From Fremontodendron californicum (lineage: Eukaryota > Streptophyta > Magnoliopsida > Malvales > Malvaceae), in assembly GCA_030761205.1 (NCBI GenBank), contig JAULJL010000035.1:15603001-15667000 (forward strand): a stretch of DNA of 64,000 nucleotides, written 5' to 3'. Each line of letters opens with the position of its first letter. Position 1 is the stretch's first letter. The translations under genes were made by a program, and so were the position numbers. This document shows positions 31,889 through 44,790 of this stretch, one piece after another. A model generated the notes under the pieces. That model worked only from the letters and a program-made list of their open reading frames with translations, made no database searches and was not told where the DNA came from.

Positions 31889-32116
31889 ATATTTGACACC
31901 ACTCGATTAAATGACACGATAAAAATAATTAAAACATAATATAAAATATGATACGATACGATAAAAAAAATACAAACACGATATGAAAACATGAAGATTT
32001 CAAAATTTATAAAACATGAATTATTAATATGTCAATTTATATAAATATATAATATTTTAAACATGATTATGATACAGAAAAATACATAAATACAACATAG
32101 ATACACGAATTGCAAG
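31889..32116 (-). repeat. dispersed GACACGAT-type repeat, single copy
   Basis: TGACACGATAA, ACACGATATGAAAACATG, AATTATTAATATGTCAATTTATATAAATATATAATATTTTAAAC and ATACACGAATTG recur in this order at 37089-37310. In reverse orientation they form the unit of the array at 42490-43615. No clean ends. Confidence 0.6.
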
Positions 32117-32156
32117 TTTCTAATTTTAACATTCATTGTACTATTGAACTCTTAAG

Positions 32157-33697
32157 TAGAGGTGGCAAAATGAACTCGAACCCGAAAATCCGCCCAGAAA
32201 AACCCGAACCTGAACCCGTCAAAAATTCGATTTGACCAAAAAGTCAAAAGACTGAACCCGAAAAAGCCCGAACCCTAAATGACCCGAGCCCAAAATGGCT
32301 TGAACTCGAAAAAACACGAACCCGAAAAATCCGAGCCCGAAAAAGCCCGAATCCGAGATACCCGAGCCCGAGACCGATCCGAACCCAAACCCGAATTTAA
32401 TACTAAAAATAAAAATTATCAAATTATAATTAAATAATTTTTTTATAAAACAAGAACTTTATTTATCAATTTTATTATAATCTCTTTTTTAATAATTTAA
32501 TTTAATTTAATTTATATTTATATTTATATTTTATATTTTATATATATGATAAAATAATAATTTTATCAAAAATAAATTATATTTTGTACTTATAACTTTA
32601 ACATCTCATGAATCCACCATCTAAAGATTCTAAACTCATGAAAATTTTGGAGATGTAAGTTTTTTTGACATAAAATATCACTTGTCTTTTGTTTATGTTA
32701 TTTTAAGAGCACCCTTATAATAGTATAATAGTGTTTCCTATATATTAAAATTAATTAACAGCAATTCATTTATTTTAACTTATCTCTAGTATAATAGTAT
32801 TTCTTATATTAAAAAATAGATAAAAACTACTTTTAAAATAAATGTGTTGCTCTTTGCAACACATATATAGTTTTCTTAGGCAGATTATTAAATTAAGCCA
32901 ACAAATATTGATTTATAAAAGTATCATGTCTTTTTAGAATTTAAAAGTATTTAACATAATTAGCTAATTTAATTTTGTAATTGATTTATTATTTATTTTA
33001 TTTTGGATAAGTATTTTTAAAATTATTATTATTTTATTACACCTGATATAATTTAAGATATAATTTACTTTTAGAAACATATTATATCAAAATTCAAGAT
33101 TGGTTCACTTGATAATATATTTACTATTAAGAGTTGAATGTTAGGTTCGATTCTTTACATAAGCATAAAACTTTTACATTTTACAAATATATAAACGGAT
33201 AGTTGAATGCCAGAGTTCGTCCCTTAAAGTTTCTTATTTTGTAGTGAATATAAATTATAATATATTTACATGTTGAAATTAGAGTTTATCAAATCAATTA
33301 TTTTAAATATTAATATGATTAATTTATAATATATCATATTTTTTATAATAAATTATTTTAAAAATTAATTTTATAATCTTTTGGTGCTAAAAAATATTTA
33401 TTTTAATAAATAAATAAAATTAAAAATATCATATTATAATAAAAGGTTATTTTTAAAAATAATAATAAAATATTTAATTTATTTTTAATAGTAAATATTT
33501 AAATTACATAAAAATGATTACATCTCACATAAAATAAAAATGATGTAAAACATACCCAAACCGAACCCGAATGGGTCCGAATCTAGATGGACCCGAACTC
33601 GAATGGGCCTAAACCTGAACGAATCCGAACTTGAATGAACCCGAATCCAAATGAATCCGACCCGAATCCGTTTGAATCCATCCAATTGCTACCTCTA
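32157..33697. mobile_element. non-autonomous hAT element, family H1, copy 2 (1541 bp)
   Basis: TAGAGGTGGCAA at the left and TTGCTACCTCTA at the right (one mismatch) are flanked by a perfect 8-bp duplication CTCTTAAG (32149-32156 and 33698-33705). CCCGAACCCGAA-type arrays lie at both ends but are far more decayed than in copy 1. The AT-rich middle aligns with copy 1 (shared AATTTAATACTAAAAATAAAAAT and TTTTGTACTTATAA blocks). It lacks the nested H2 element and has no transposase. Confidence 0.92.
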
Positions 33698-33705
33698 CTC
33701 TTAAG

Positions 33706-34371
33706 TACAAGTCGTTATAAACCATGTGACAAACATCAAATTACAGTTATGAAAACATTATGGGCACGTTTGCAAACACAATTAATATTTCGCTTCCAAC
33801 TGTTTCCTTTTTTTTCTTTTTTTGGGTTATTTGTTTTGATTGAAAATTAAATTGTCATACTAGAATTTAATAGAATTTGGTTATCAGTTTGAAGAATTAT
33901 TAGTTCCATGAATAATTTTTAATTTTTTTATATTGTTGAAACTGAAATATAATAGTTGAATTTTTTCCAATCATTATAAATTTTCAAGACAATTGGACAC
34001 ACAATTTAATCCCGACAATCGTTTTACCCTTTAATATTTTTTAATTTAGTGTCTTATTATCCATCGGACTGTACGTTTATACTCTAATCATTCTTCAGCT
34101 TGAATTTTTTCTACACTTGGATCTACATGCAAATTCATTAACCATTCATCCGGCTTACACGTGAAGATATATGTTGAAACTTAAATATAATAGTTGAATC
34201 ATTTTTTTTTTTTATCAATTTAAGCTTTTAAGACAATTGATCAATCAATTTAATATACATGTTTTCCACATGCATGGAAGGTTACATTCTTTTCAAAAAA
34301 AATAAAACCATTAAAGGGATCAATTTAATTCGATTTTATAACAGGTATTACAAAAATATCTTATCATATGA
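33706..34371. other. AT-rich spacer
   Basis: Contains two similar stretches (TTGAAACTGAAATATAATAGTTGAA near 33945 and TTGAAACTTAAATATAATAGTTGAA near 34174), a partial direct repeat of about 230 bp spacing. No gene. Confidence 0.4.
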
Positions 34372-35003
34372 TGTTGGGAATCTTATAAGAATTTACATAA
34401 ATATATATAATAAAATCAAAGAGAAGATAACAATCTGAATTGACAGAACAAAATATATAATATACGAATCATTACATATACTCACAGTTTCGGTAGAACA
34501 AAAAAGTTGAAAATTGAGTCAAGGTAGAACCTCTGATCTTAAGACGATTATTGCCTATCTAACAGGTGCTTACAATATATTGCAACTCTTCTCCCAGGTC
34601 TCCTCGATAACATTACTGTCGAGAGTACACTCGAAACAACACGACGAACCAAAAATGATGCCGATCTCTCTCACAAGACAATAGGAAAATCGAGAGCAAG
34701 AAGAAATATTTTTCGGAATTTTTCAGTGAATTAGTAAAATAGACAAACTCAGAAGTCTGTATTTATAGGGATGCAGGAGACTGTTCGAAACAGTCAAACC
34801 AGTTGAGAAAAACCTGTTCGGTAGGAACAAACAGAACCTGTTCGGTCAACAAACAGACCCAAACCGAACCAATAACACTGTTGAAAAAAGGAATCGTTTC
34901 GGTCCTGGACCGAACAAGCATGTCTTAATCAGACATAATTATTTGGTTGGTCAGGCTGGATAATACGGGTCCGGTTTGGACCAAAAAATAAGTCGATTCG
35001 ACA
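34372..35003 (-). mobile_element. probable solo LTR (Copia-like)
   Basis: Bounded by TG (TGTTGGGAATCTTATAAG) and CA (GATTCGACA). The GC content is higher than the surroundings, with CGAAC and CGGTC words. On the minus strand CCCTATAAATACAG (about 34765) is a good TATA box, which suggests minus orientation. I see no 5-bp target duplication and no internal retroelement sequence next to it, so boundaries are approximate. Confidence 0.45.
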
Positions 35004-35396
35004 ATAAAAAATTAATAAAAAATTAATTATATATATGATAAGTCTCATTCTCATTGATTATTCAAAAACTTAAAATTTGGTGGGTGTAAATTAAATGTTT
35101 TTGAAAAATATTAAATGCTTGGTATTGAAATGATGAATAGCATAAATGATTTTTGACCTACCAATTAATTTTGTTAACAGGGTGTAAAAATGATGAACAA
35201 CTCAACAATTTTTTTTCTTTCTATTTGTTTGTTTCCATAGAAACCAAACTATCATAAAATTTTCTCTTCGAGTTTTGATCCAAAGATCATAAGAGCCCAG
35301 AAATTTTCATTTAGAAAATTTCAGGTTGGAATCTTGAGGAAGGGATTAAAAAAATGTTAATTTCCATTATATAATTCAAGTCGAATGGATTTTCAC

Positions 35397-35712
35397 TAGA
35401 CCTGTTCAAGGATCGAGCTACCCGTCCAGATTGACAGGTTCGATTCATATTGAGTTGGGCCTGAGCAGGGATATTTTATATTCAGGCCGACTCGGTTCGA
35501 ATTATTATTTTTGTAATAAAAAAATTATAAAAATTTAATTATAAAAATATATAAATATTAATATAAAAATAAAAATAATTTTTTTAATATTTAATATTTT
35601 ATGAACAGTGAAATGAGTTTGTAGGCCGGTCCGGATCTAGCTCGAAACGGATTTGGATAAAAAAAAAATTTCGAACCGCAATCCAATCTGATCCAACCTA
35701 TAAACAAATCTA
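35397..35712. mobile_element. hAT element related to family H2 (316 bp)
   Basis: Starts TAGACCTGTTCAAGG, ends CCTATAAACAAATCTA. A perfect 8-bp duplication ATTTTCAC flanks it (35389-35396 and 35713-35720). Same plan as the H2 elements at 12-13.6 kb, but with AT-shifted ends. Confidence 0.88.
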
Positions 35713-35720
35713 ATTTTCAC

Positions 35721-37088
35721 ATGTACCCAGAAAATTTTCTTCTCTCACAATAGTCATTTTAAAATACATAGGCTTAAGTCCTAATGTTTTCGAAACCCCA
35801 TTTTGCCCATGTATCAAGCTTCCCGATTTGAAAAATTACATGCTTTGTAAAACTTATAAAAAGTTGATAAAATAACCTGAATCCGACTTAATTTGATTAG
35901 AAAATTCTTTTAACTTAAATTTAAAACAATTCGAACTTAAATTAATTCAAACTTAAAAAATTTCAAGCCCAAAATGATTTGAATTTTCTTTAACCTTAAG
36001 TGCCCTAACTCAGCCCTCCTAACTTATAGTTTGCTTAAGATTTCATTAGAGAAAATATCTTACATTTAGATTTATATCAAATCCCATAAAAAAATTAAGA
36101 ACTTTAAGTATGTCTTGTTGGCTTTCCAAACCCTAATGCAAGACCTTGACAAAAAAATGAAAAGAAATTATTGCAAATATAGTGGCTTATTAATATTAAT
36201 GTCATTAAAAAAATGTAATATAGCTCTTATATTGGGGAATAAAGATTTTTCTAATTAATTTTGTCGGGCACTATTATTGTTAATATCTAGTTCAAGGATA
36301 ATCATAACAATAATCATGAAGCTAGAAGACTCTTCTCAAAAAGGAAAAGAATTTTATCTTTTTTTTTTTATTATAAAAAATATCGTAATATGAAAATAAA
36401 AGAAGAGATAATAAGTGTTAAAATTCAAACTCTAAATCAGTTGAAATGCTACCTTTCTTTTCCAAGGATATAAGAACAAAGTTGAAAGAGAGAAATTTTT
36501 TTTAAAGTCTTTAAATGTTTTATTTTTTATTTTATATAATTTTTTTGTGATTGTGTTTTCATTTTTTCTATTATTGAAAATTTTGGAGAAAAACAAAAGA
36601 AATAAATGAAACTTTTTTGATTAAGAAGAAAATTGATTCGCCAACTCAGCATTAGATCAAATGAAATGACATACGATACGGCTTTTGAAAACTGTGGGTT
36701 TAGACTTTAGAGATTTATGTGCGTAATATTCTCTTTATATGAATTAAATAAATAGAGATAGAAATTCAAAAGTAAATTATAAATTTCATATATATATATA
36801 TATAGATCCAATGGAAAAAGTAATGCCCATAGTCCAATGGGCTGTTACTCCTAATTCAATGGGCCAATTTGCATAACCTTACAAAAGTCCATTTTAAGAT
36901 TCTTTGAAGTTTGCTTCAATAATTCAACGATAATTACTCCGATGATAATTATTATTAGTCCAATATTTTGCAATTCTAAAATTGAATTTTGGTTGTCAAT
37001 TCACAAATTCTTAAAAACTTTCTTTATTATTTGTAAAATTCATTTTCTCAAAATTTTAACTAAAACATAGTAAAAATTAAATTTGATA
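35721..37088. other. AT-rich spacer
   Basis: No ORF of coding character. A possible SINE-like fragment occurs near 36360-36460 (TTAAAATTCAAACTCTAAATCA). Confidence 0.35.
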
Positions 37089-37310
37089 ATTTTGGATATG
37101 ACACGAACACGACATGAAAAAATAATTAAACATGACACAACATCAAAAAATAACACAAACATGATACGAGTATACAAATATATCTAAATTTATATAACAC
37201 AAATTATTAACGTATCAAAATTTATATAAATATATAACATTTTAAACATAATTATAATATAAAAAAATATTACAAACACAATATAAATACACGAATTGAT
37301 AAATCTAATA
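37089..37310 (-). repeat. dispersed GACACGAT-type repeat, single copy
   Basis: GACACGAACACGACATG, AATTATTAACGTATCAAAATTTATATAAATATATAACATTTTAAAC and AATACACGAATTGATAAATCTAAT follow the same order as in 31889-32116. Confidence 0.6.
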
Positions 37311-38758
37311 AGAATAACAATTTATGAAAAGTAAATCATTACTCTATATATTACCTTATACATCGAAGATGAAGGGTTCGGTTTATAAAAACTAATCACT
37401 ATTAACTTGCCATATATGTTTTTGCTTGTTAATTAAGTTTTTCCTCATTTATTCATACATGAATTCTTTAAGTTTCTAATTAGTAATTATGACTATATAT
37501 ACTAACCAAGAAAATTTGATCCAAACAGATGAAATTTTGGCTTGGTTTGCTTGTATTTTCAGTTCTGTTTTGAAATTTCAATAACAGAAAAAATGCATTT
37601 AATTTTGAAAAACCTAGTATTTATTTATCAGTCAAATACTATCAATGCTATATAATAAAATGCATAAATTATATATCTGATAAAATATATCTTATAATAA
37701 ATCAATAATGATTTCTTGTATAGTTCATAAAATTTACAACAAAACTGTAGTTTTACTCCATTACTTTTTAATCCATTATTTTTTCAATATATTTTTAATC
37801 ATCATTTGTAATTATGATTTTCACAATTAATAAGTGAATCTTACACATGTAAATGATAATAATAAATATATTAAAAAATAATGGACCAAATCCTAACACA
37901 CAAAAAATCAACATTGTTGTACCAAAATTTTCCCTTTATAGTAATGATACATCTTTCCACCTATAATTAATTAATTTTAGGTTGAACACCTTTATTTAAT
38001 CTTTGTTACATCGTTTTTGAAAGATATTTTTATTTAACATCATAAGAAAGTCATACGTAGAAAGAAAAAAAAAGGATAAATAATATTTATTTGGCTCTTG
38101 AAAGATATCATTTCGTTTAATTTGATATTTTCAAAATAAAAAATTATAATTAAATACTTAAATTTATATTTTGTGAACAAAATTATACTAAATTATTCCA
38201 CAACCACAAACTAACTGCCTTAAAGTCAATGATCATAATCTATACTCATATTTGATATCTCATTGTATCACTTTCTCATCCCAGCATCAACTAATTTATA
38301 TTATATGATTGGCCTAAATTTAGGAAAATTAATACTAACTTTGATATTTTAATTTTAAAAAATTATTATATAATATAACCCATTACCAATAGAGATATTT
38401 GGTTTTGACTTTTGAGTGTACCTAAAAGAAAACCCATCTATTTTTCTTTTCTTTGTATATAGTAAGAAGCATAGAAACTTGTGGCCAATCAATTATGAAA
38501 TTTTGGGCATTTAATTTGGGTAGAAAATAGCCAAAACAATAATAAAGCCATAAATGTGTGGGGAAGTATGCTTCAATTTCATATGAAAGATACATTGTTT
38601 CCTAGTTCCTACCTTTGGAAGTTGTCTCCCATTGGCCTTAAAGAAGTGTGGGATGCCACTCTTCAAAACTACACCACTTTTTTAATGATACACTAACCCT
38701 TGAAATGCAAAATCCAAACCAATATGTAACTATCCCCAATTTGTCCTCCCTAAATAAA
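37311..38758. other. AT-rich spacer
   Basis: No gene or repeat end recognised. A short GC-richer patch near 38550-38650 has no clear ORF. Confidence 0.35.
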
Positions 38759-39131
38759 ATCATGTTGAAAAAAATCAAATCGGATCAGTCGATCAAATTG
38801 ATTCAATCAAAAATAAAAAATTTATCTAATCCAATGTGAGCCTTAAAATTGAAAATTTGTCGAACAGCTAAAAAATGATTCAATCAATTAAAAATCGATA
38901 AAAACTGAATTAAACCGATAAAAATCAATTTTATATTTACTTATTTTATTATTTTTCTATAAATGATGAGATTTGAAGTTTTAACCTTTTACTTTTATAT
39001 TAACTATCATACTATTAAATTAAATGCATATTTTTACTAATTATTTAATATTAAAACTATTTTATTTAATATTTAAATTTTTTTAATTAATTCGATTGAT
39101 TCGATCGATTATCGAATTTTTTTTTCAACAT
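38759..39131. mobile_element. hAT-like MITE, family H3 (about 373 bp)
   Basis: TGTTGAAAAAAATCAAATCGG near the left and CGAATTTTTTTTTCAACA at the right form inverted ends. TAAATAAA lies at 38751-38758 and 39132-39139, a probable 8-bp duplication. The core shares ATGAGATTTGAAGTTTTAACC with the 31-kb and 61-kb copies. Confidence 0.65.
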
Positions 39132-39179
39132 TAAATAAATCCAAAAAATTCACCTCATGGGCAAAATAATCATTTCAAA

Positions 39180-39560
39180 TATTTCAAACGTACTAGTCCC
39201 CACGTTGTGTCATTTGATTGAGGCACCCACGTGGCACGTGGCTACAATGAATTTTTTTTTTTGTTGTTATTGTATTTTTCAACCTTATGTGTTGAAAAAA
39301 AAGAATTTTTGAATTTTTATTTTAGGTCATGTTAATGTAAACACTTTTTAACTAAAATTTTCACATGTAAGCAGCATAGCTTTCAATTGTCCGTGTTCCC
39401 GGCGAGAGTAACGGTGGTCACCATTTTTAATATGATTTTCCACGTCACCATCATGAATACAACGATTATCATACACAAATAAAATACGTGCATCCACGTG
39501 GCACCATCACATGGTCTTGTCTATTTCTCTCTACATGACAGCATGTCACGAGATCTACAA
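39180..39560. promoter_or_regulatory. G-box cluster
   Basis: CACGTG occurs three times: 39228-39233, 39235-39240 and 39495-39500. ACGTTGTGTCA and TACGTGCATCC lie between them. Such clusters bind bZIP/bHLH factors in plant promoters, but no gene start is seen nearby, so the role is open. Confidence 0.35.
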
Positions 39561-41279
39561 GATTATTGACAAATTTAAAATTTTTATCTTTTATTTGGAG
39601 AATGAATATTTAATCCTATTTTTTGAACAAGTATTATTCATCAATTATTAAGTTAGTCAAGTGCTCAAGTGTTTTAAAAGTGTATTAAGTATTATATATT
39701 TATAAAATAATTATCATAGTTCATAAATAGAATTGCCCTCTAATTTAGATTTTTTAAAGATAATATAACTTTTGAAATTAAATCAGAACTTAATTTTTAG
39801 TCCACAAAAATTTATAATATTTCATGCAATATTATAAAAATGTTTTATTTTTTCAAAACTTTTTGAAAGGAGCAGTGTAAGTGTTTTTTTTTTTAATATA
39901 AAAAAAGTCAAAGTATAGGGAATATATAGAAAATTAAAAATTACAAATGTAGAAGATTGAATCTCAATCTTGAAAGAATCCATCACTTAAAGAAGATGAA
40001 TAAATCATTTTGGTTAAGCTACATGTTCTAGTAGAAGTGTTGTTGAGGTTGTTTAAGATGCAATTAGATCTGGTAATTCATATATGTATGTTGTGTCTCA
40101 TGTTTTTTTTTCTATTAGTTATGTGAATATAAATGCAACATAAATTATTAAATGTTCAAAATCCTAAACACGAATACGATACATATATTAAATGTATCAT
40201 GTCGTATTTATTATATTATTTTTGTGTCTATTAAACATATCGTGTCCAAAATTATTAAGTTTAGATTCAATTTTTATGAATTTATATATGTTAATTTGAT
40301 TTTAATAGGTATAATAGAATTTTAATGCATAAAAAGACAATTGATTTCATTTTACTTTTTATTTATTTATTTATCAATTGGCAATAATTATAATAAGAAA
40401 TAATCCAATCACAAATATGTCAAGGGACAATCAGATTAAAAGAAATATAATAATATTTTTTCAATAAATCTTAGAAAAAAATTATTAGTTTTAATTAAGC
40501 ATTCAAAATATAAGATATCAAGTCAAGATACCAATACTTAGCAAGCCTATGCTTATAAATTATAATTATAAACACTTGTTTGGAGAATGTTAAAGAGGGT
40601 TCAAATAATAATAATAATAGGGGTTTGAATTCATAATCTAAAAAAATTTAATCATAGAAAAGATTATTCCCTCTAACCAATTTTGATATAGAGGTTAAGA
40701 AAATAAAACTTGATTTTGGAGTATTTTAATTATATTAAAATAAAAGATATATATATATATATATATGTTGAGGTCCGATAATTGATGGCATTAAAAAGCT
40801 AAAAAGTCATGAAGAATTAGTACGAAATGTAGAAAAAAATACAAATAATAGATGTTCGAAATTTTAAAATATTTTGTTTGGATCATAAAAAAAAAAAAAG
40901 ATGAAAATAGTAATATCAATGTAAAAAAATCAAGTCTAGAAATAATTAGCAAACTCTTAAAAATAAATCAATCATTTTATTAAAAACAAAATACAAATAA
41001 AAAGAATAACAAAATATTATACTGAAGTTTTATTTTTTATTTAATGTGAGTATTGAATTTTTTAATTTAATAATATTTTAAAATAAACGAATTGTTTCTT
41101 AAAATTAATATATAATAATATTTTTAAAAAATAATTAAATATTATATTTAATATAATATTATTACTATAAATAATATATTAATTAACTTTAAAAAATGAC
41201 TATTAATAAAATTTAATTCCAATGATAAAAAAAAAAAAAAAAAAAAACCCAAGATAAAAGAAAATTCCTTTAAAAAAAT
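39561..41279. other. AT-rich spacer with repeat fragments
   Basis: About 40133-40265 has a partial GACACGAT-type repeat; an (AT)n tract lies near 40747-40766; about 41100-41215 resembles the core of MITE family M2 without its ends. No gene. Confidence 0.4.
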
Positions 41280-41830
41280 CATAATTTATAAATGTCAACG
41301 GTAGAAAACCCGGGGAACAAACGGAAAATCGTTGGATCCGGCGTTTTCACGAGAGTCAATAATCCCCGCACCGACGCGTTAAAAATTCCCGTCTCATTCT
41401 CGTGCATGAATTTCTGGGTCCATTTATGATTTCTCTTTTTCTTTTTTGCCTTTTCTCTACCCGGTTAAGCAACCGGGTACCGCCTCTACTGTCACCTGCT
41501 TCACCCGGTCTCACTTTTGGTGCTCGAAGTGTCGGCACCGACACGCCAGATTAATTCCCGGTAATTCGAGTTTTTATTTTTGTGGCCACTAAAAAATTTT
41601 GGGGAAAAAAAAAGATGGTTGATTAGGTGTTTTGTGGTGTATGGTAATGTGGTGGGCCGAGAGATTTTGAAAGAGTTGATTGGGGGAGGGTTGAAAGTGG
41701 GGTCCACGTGAGGGGTTGTCAGGGTGCTTTCATTTCCGTAAGGTGAGAGAGGTACTTGACCACATGATCGTGCGTACACGTGACTTGCAACCCAATGGAT
41801 TGGGACTTGTCTTTGCAAATTGCAACCAAC
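41280..41830. promoter_or_regulatory. GC-richer island with inverted repeats and G-boxes
   Basis: Clearly less AT-rich than 10 kb on either side. It has GTGTCGG-CA-CCGACAC (41529-41544), CCGGTT-AAGC-AACCGG (41461-41476) and CACGTG at 41705-41710 and 41777-41782. The ORFs on the minus strand (41356-41818) show no recognisable domain and I do not call them genes. Could be a promoter of an unannotated RNA or a decayed element. Confidence 0.35.
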
Positions 41831-42489
41831 ATTATCTTTATTCGTTTGTCGAATTTGGATAAATATTTTTACTTTAAGTTTGAATTATTATTTATAAATA
41901 AAAAATATTTTTTATTTAAATTTAATTATAAAAATATAATAATATAAAATAATTTTTTAATATTTTTTAAATAATAATTCGGGTTTACGAATCGATCCGA
42001 CCTATGAATATGTATAATTTTGACCCATTACTTTTTTTTTTCTTTTTTTTTTTAACAAATAAAATTTGAAATTGGTATAATTGTTTTTAGTATCGGGTTT
42101 TTATTTGAGTTTAATTTTATTTTTCGAACGATTTTAAAAACATTTTTTTTATATCAACCTAATACATTTAAGATTTTGTTCCCGAAATGCTCTTCATAAG
42201 AATTGAACCCAAATTTACAAAAAAAAAAATAAATAAACTCTTCTTTTACTAACCGATGTTATTTGATCGATGTTTAAATTATTATTATTTTTTAAAAATG
42301 ACAAATCTATTCCTACAATGAAAACTACGTCAAATTCAATAAGATGAGAGAATTAAAGATTTTAAATTAAGGGTTAGTTGACAAGTAAGCATAGGTATTA
42401 AGAGGGTTGGGGGTTAGCTTGGGTATTTTTTTTTTTATTAGGAATGAAAGAAAGAAAAAAAAAGGAAAAAAAATAGAGAAAAACTTGTA
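41831..42489. other. AT-rich spacer
   Basis: No gene. A hAT-like vocabulary (CGGGTTTACGAATCGATCCGACC) near 41980 suggests a decayed element without ends. Confidence 0.35.
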
Positions 42490-43615
42490 CGTTCGTGTCG
42501 TTTTTGTGTTCGTGTTATTTTTAATGTTCAAAATATTATAATTTATACAATTTTACACATTGATAATTCGTTTTATGTAGATTTTGACCTGTTCGCGTAT
42601 TCGTGTCGTATCCGTGCTATTTTTTAATTTGTTCAAAATATTATAAATTTATATAACTTTTACATGTTAATAACTCATTTTATATAGATTTTGACACGTT
42701 TAGATATTCGTTCGTGTTCATATTATTTTTCGTGTTCGTGTTATTTTTTTTGTGTTTCAAAATATTATAAATTTATATAAATTTTCACATGTTAATAATT
42801 TATTTTATATAGATTTTGACACGTTCGTGTATTTATGTCGTTTAATGTTATTTTCGTGTAGTGCCGTATTTTAATTATTTTTTTCATGTGTTCGTGTCGT
42901 GTTTCAATTCATTCAAATATTTTGCATAGTTTGTCATGGTGATCTAATTTAGAAAAAATTTAGTGTGTTCATGTTGTGTCTCCAAATATTTTGCATAGTT
43001 TGTCATGGTAAACCAATTTAGAGAAAATTTTGTGTATTCGTGTCATGCCTCAATTCATCTCATATTTTGCATGATTTTTTATAATAATTCAATTTAGAGA
43101 AAAGTTGTATGTCCGTAACATGTTAGTGTTATTTTATCATATATTTTAAATATTATAAATTTATATAAATTTTTACACGTTAATAATTTATTTTATGTAG
43201 ATTGACAAGTTCGTGTATTTGTGTTGTGTTCATGCTATTTTTTGTGTCGTGTTTTAATTATTTTTTTCATATTGTGTTCGAATCGTATAATCATGTTGTG
43301 TCCGAAATTGTCAAGTCTAATTGGCACTATTTAAATAACTCACAAATTTGTGTTACGCGTCATCATGTTCGTGTTATTTTTTTCTGTTATAATCGTATTC
43401 AAGGTATTATGCATTCATATAAATTTTGACACGTTAATAATTCGTTTTACGTAGATTTTGACACGTTTGTGTATTTGTATCGTGTTCATGTTATTTTTGT
43501 GTCATGTCGGTTTTAATTTTTTTTCCATGTTATGTTCGTATCGTATAATTATGCTGTGTCTGAAATTACTAGATGTAATTGACTATATTCAAATAACTCT
43601 CAATTTTATATCAGG
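42490..43615 (+). repeat. degenerate tandem array of a roughly 125-bp unit
   Basis: TAGATTTTGACACGTTCGTGTATT-type anchors occur at about 42577, 42688, 42813, 43197 and 43452. The spacings 111, 125, 384 and 255 are near multiples of 125-128. Each is followed by TTCGTGTCGTG, a TTATTTTT run, ATATTATAAATTTATATAA and TTAATAATT. The unit is the reverse complement of the single dispersed copies at 31.9, 37.1 and 44.6 kb. Confidence 0.65.
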
Positions 43616-44222
43616 TGTCGTATAAGAATAAGAATTATTAACTTTCTAAATTATTATCTTTACCACTCTTGCTTTTTTATCCTCCAAATTTATTACAAAA
43701 TATTAATTCAAATCTAATAATATTTCACTATCCAATAACAAATAGTAAAAACATCAATAAAACACAACGTAAATATTTTTTTCCCCAAGAACCTAAATCA
43801 TTTGAAACTCCTCGGATGATGTAGTAAATATGTAATTTCTCAACTTGTCTAATAGAATGAGTAATATTTTGGATAGTGCTAACTGCTAAATTTATCCAAT
43901 ATTGAGAGTTAAAGATGGATAAATCAATCAATTGAGCTAATCTTTTGTTAGTGATTTTATCTTATTATTCACTATACAAAAATTGTATTAATAAACATTG
44001 TCTTAATTTATTAACATTATTTCTTAAAAAAAATCGAAACTAATTTTTTGAGTTGAAAATACCTACATTTATTATTGAATTAAATTTTCGACGTAAAGTG
44101 TTATTTTACTTAATTAACCAGTGCTGAAAAGGGGGAAAAACTCTACTAAAATTGAAAGTAATAGTTTGGAAATAGCTTAGCTTGTGTCGGTTGTCATTTG
44201 TCAACCAGTATAATTATCAACT

Positions 44223-44265
<43 letters not shown>

Positions 44266-44579
44266 ACATACCCATCTAAATTTGTTATTATCAATTTCTT
44301 TTTTTGGAAATGTAAAACTTTTATTGCAAATATAAATTAATAGCATCTGACATTATTTTTTATGGATAAACAACGGGTATTCTTCTATTCAAAATAAATA
44401 TTTTGCTACTGTTAAGCCAAAACGGGCTATGATATGTGTTATTTTGTTCCCTTGTCTTTTAAGTATGTTGGACATGGCATTCTTGAAATGTTTTTATTCT
44501 ATTATCAAATTAATTTTTAAAACAAATTTTATGCATGATGTAAATTTAGTATTAAGAATACTAAATCATATTTTGATCT
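43616..44579. other. AT-rich spacer with (TA)n tract
   Basis: Microsatellite (TA)n at about 44228-44263. No gene. Confidence 0.5.
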
Positions 44580-44790
44580 GATAATTTGGAACATAACACG
44601 AAAATAATACATTTAATAAATATAAAAATAATATAATAAGCACGACATTTTAAATATGATTAACACGATAAATTTAATACATCTATTGTATTCGTGTTTA
44701 GATTTTTGACATATTTAATAATTTATGTTGTGTTCGTATTTATACAATTGACACGAGATATGAAACGAATATGCAAATTATCAAATTTAA
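44580..44790. repeat. dispersed GACACGAT-type repeat, fragment
   Basis: AACATAACACGAAAATAATA, TTTAAATATGATTAACACGATAAATTTAATA and TTGACACGAGATATGAAACGAATATG are words of the same repeat family. Confidence 0.5.

Noticed and set aside
41356..41818. Two minus-strand ORFs (62 and 105 codons)
   Set aside because: Open because the island is GC-richer; no family resemblance.
42490..43615. CRISPR-like array
   Set aside because: Units are degenerate, AT-rich and lack unique spacers, and this is a plant nuclear genome.
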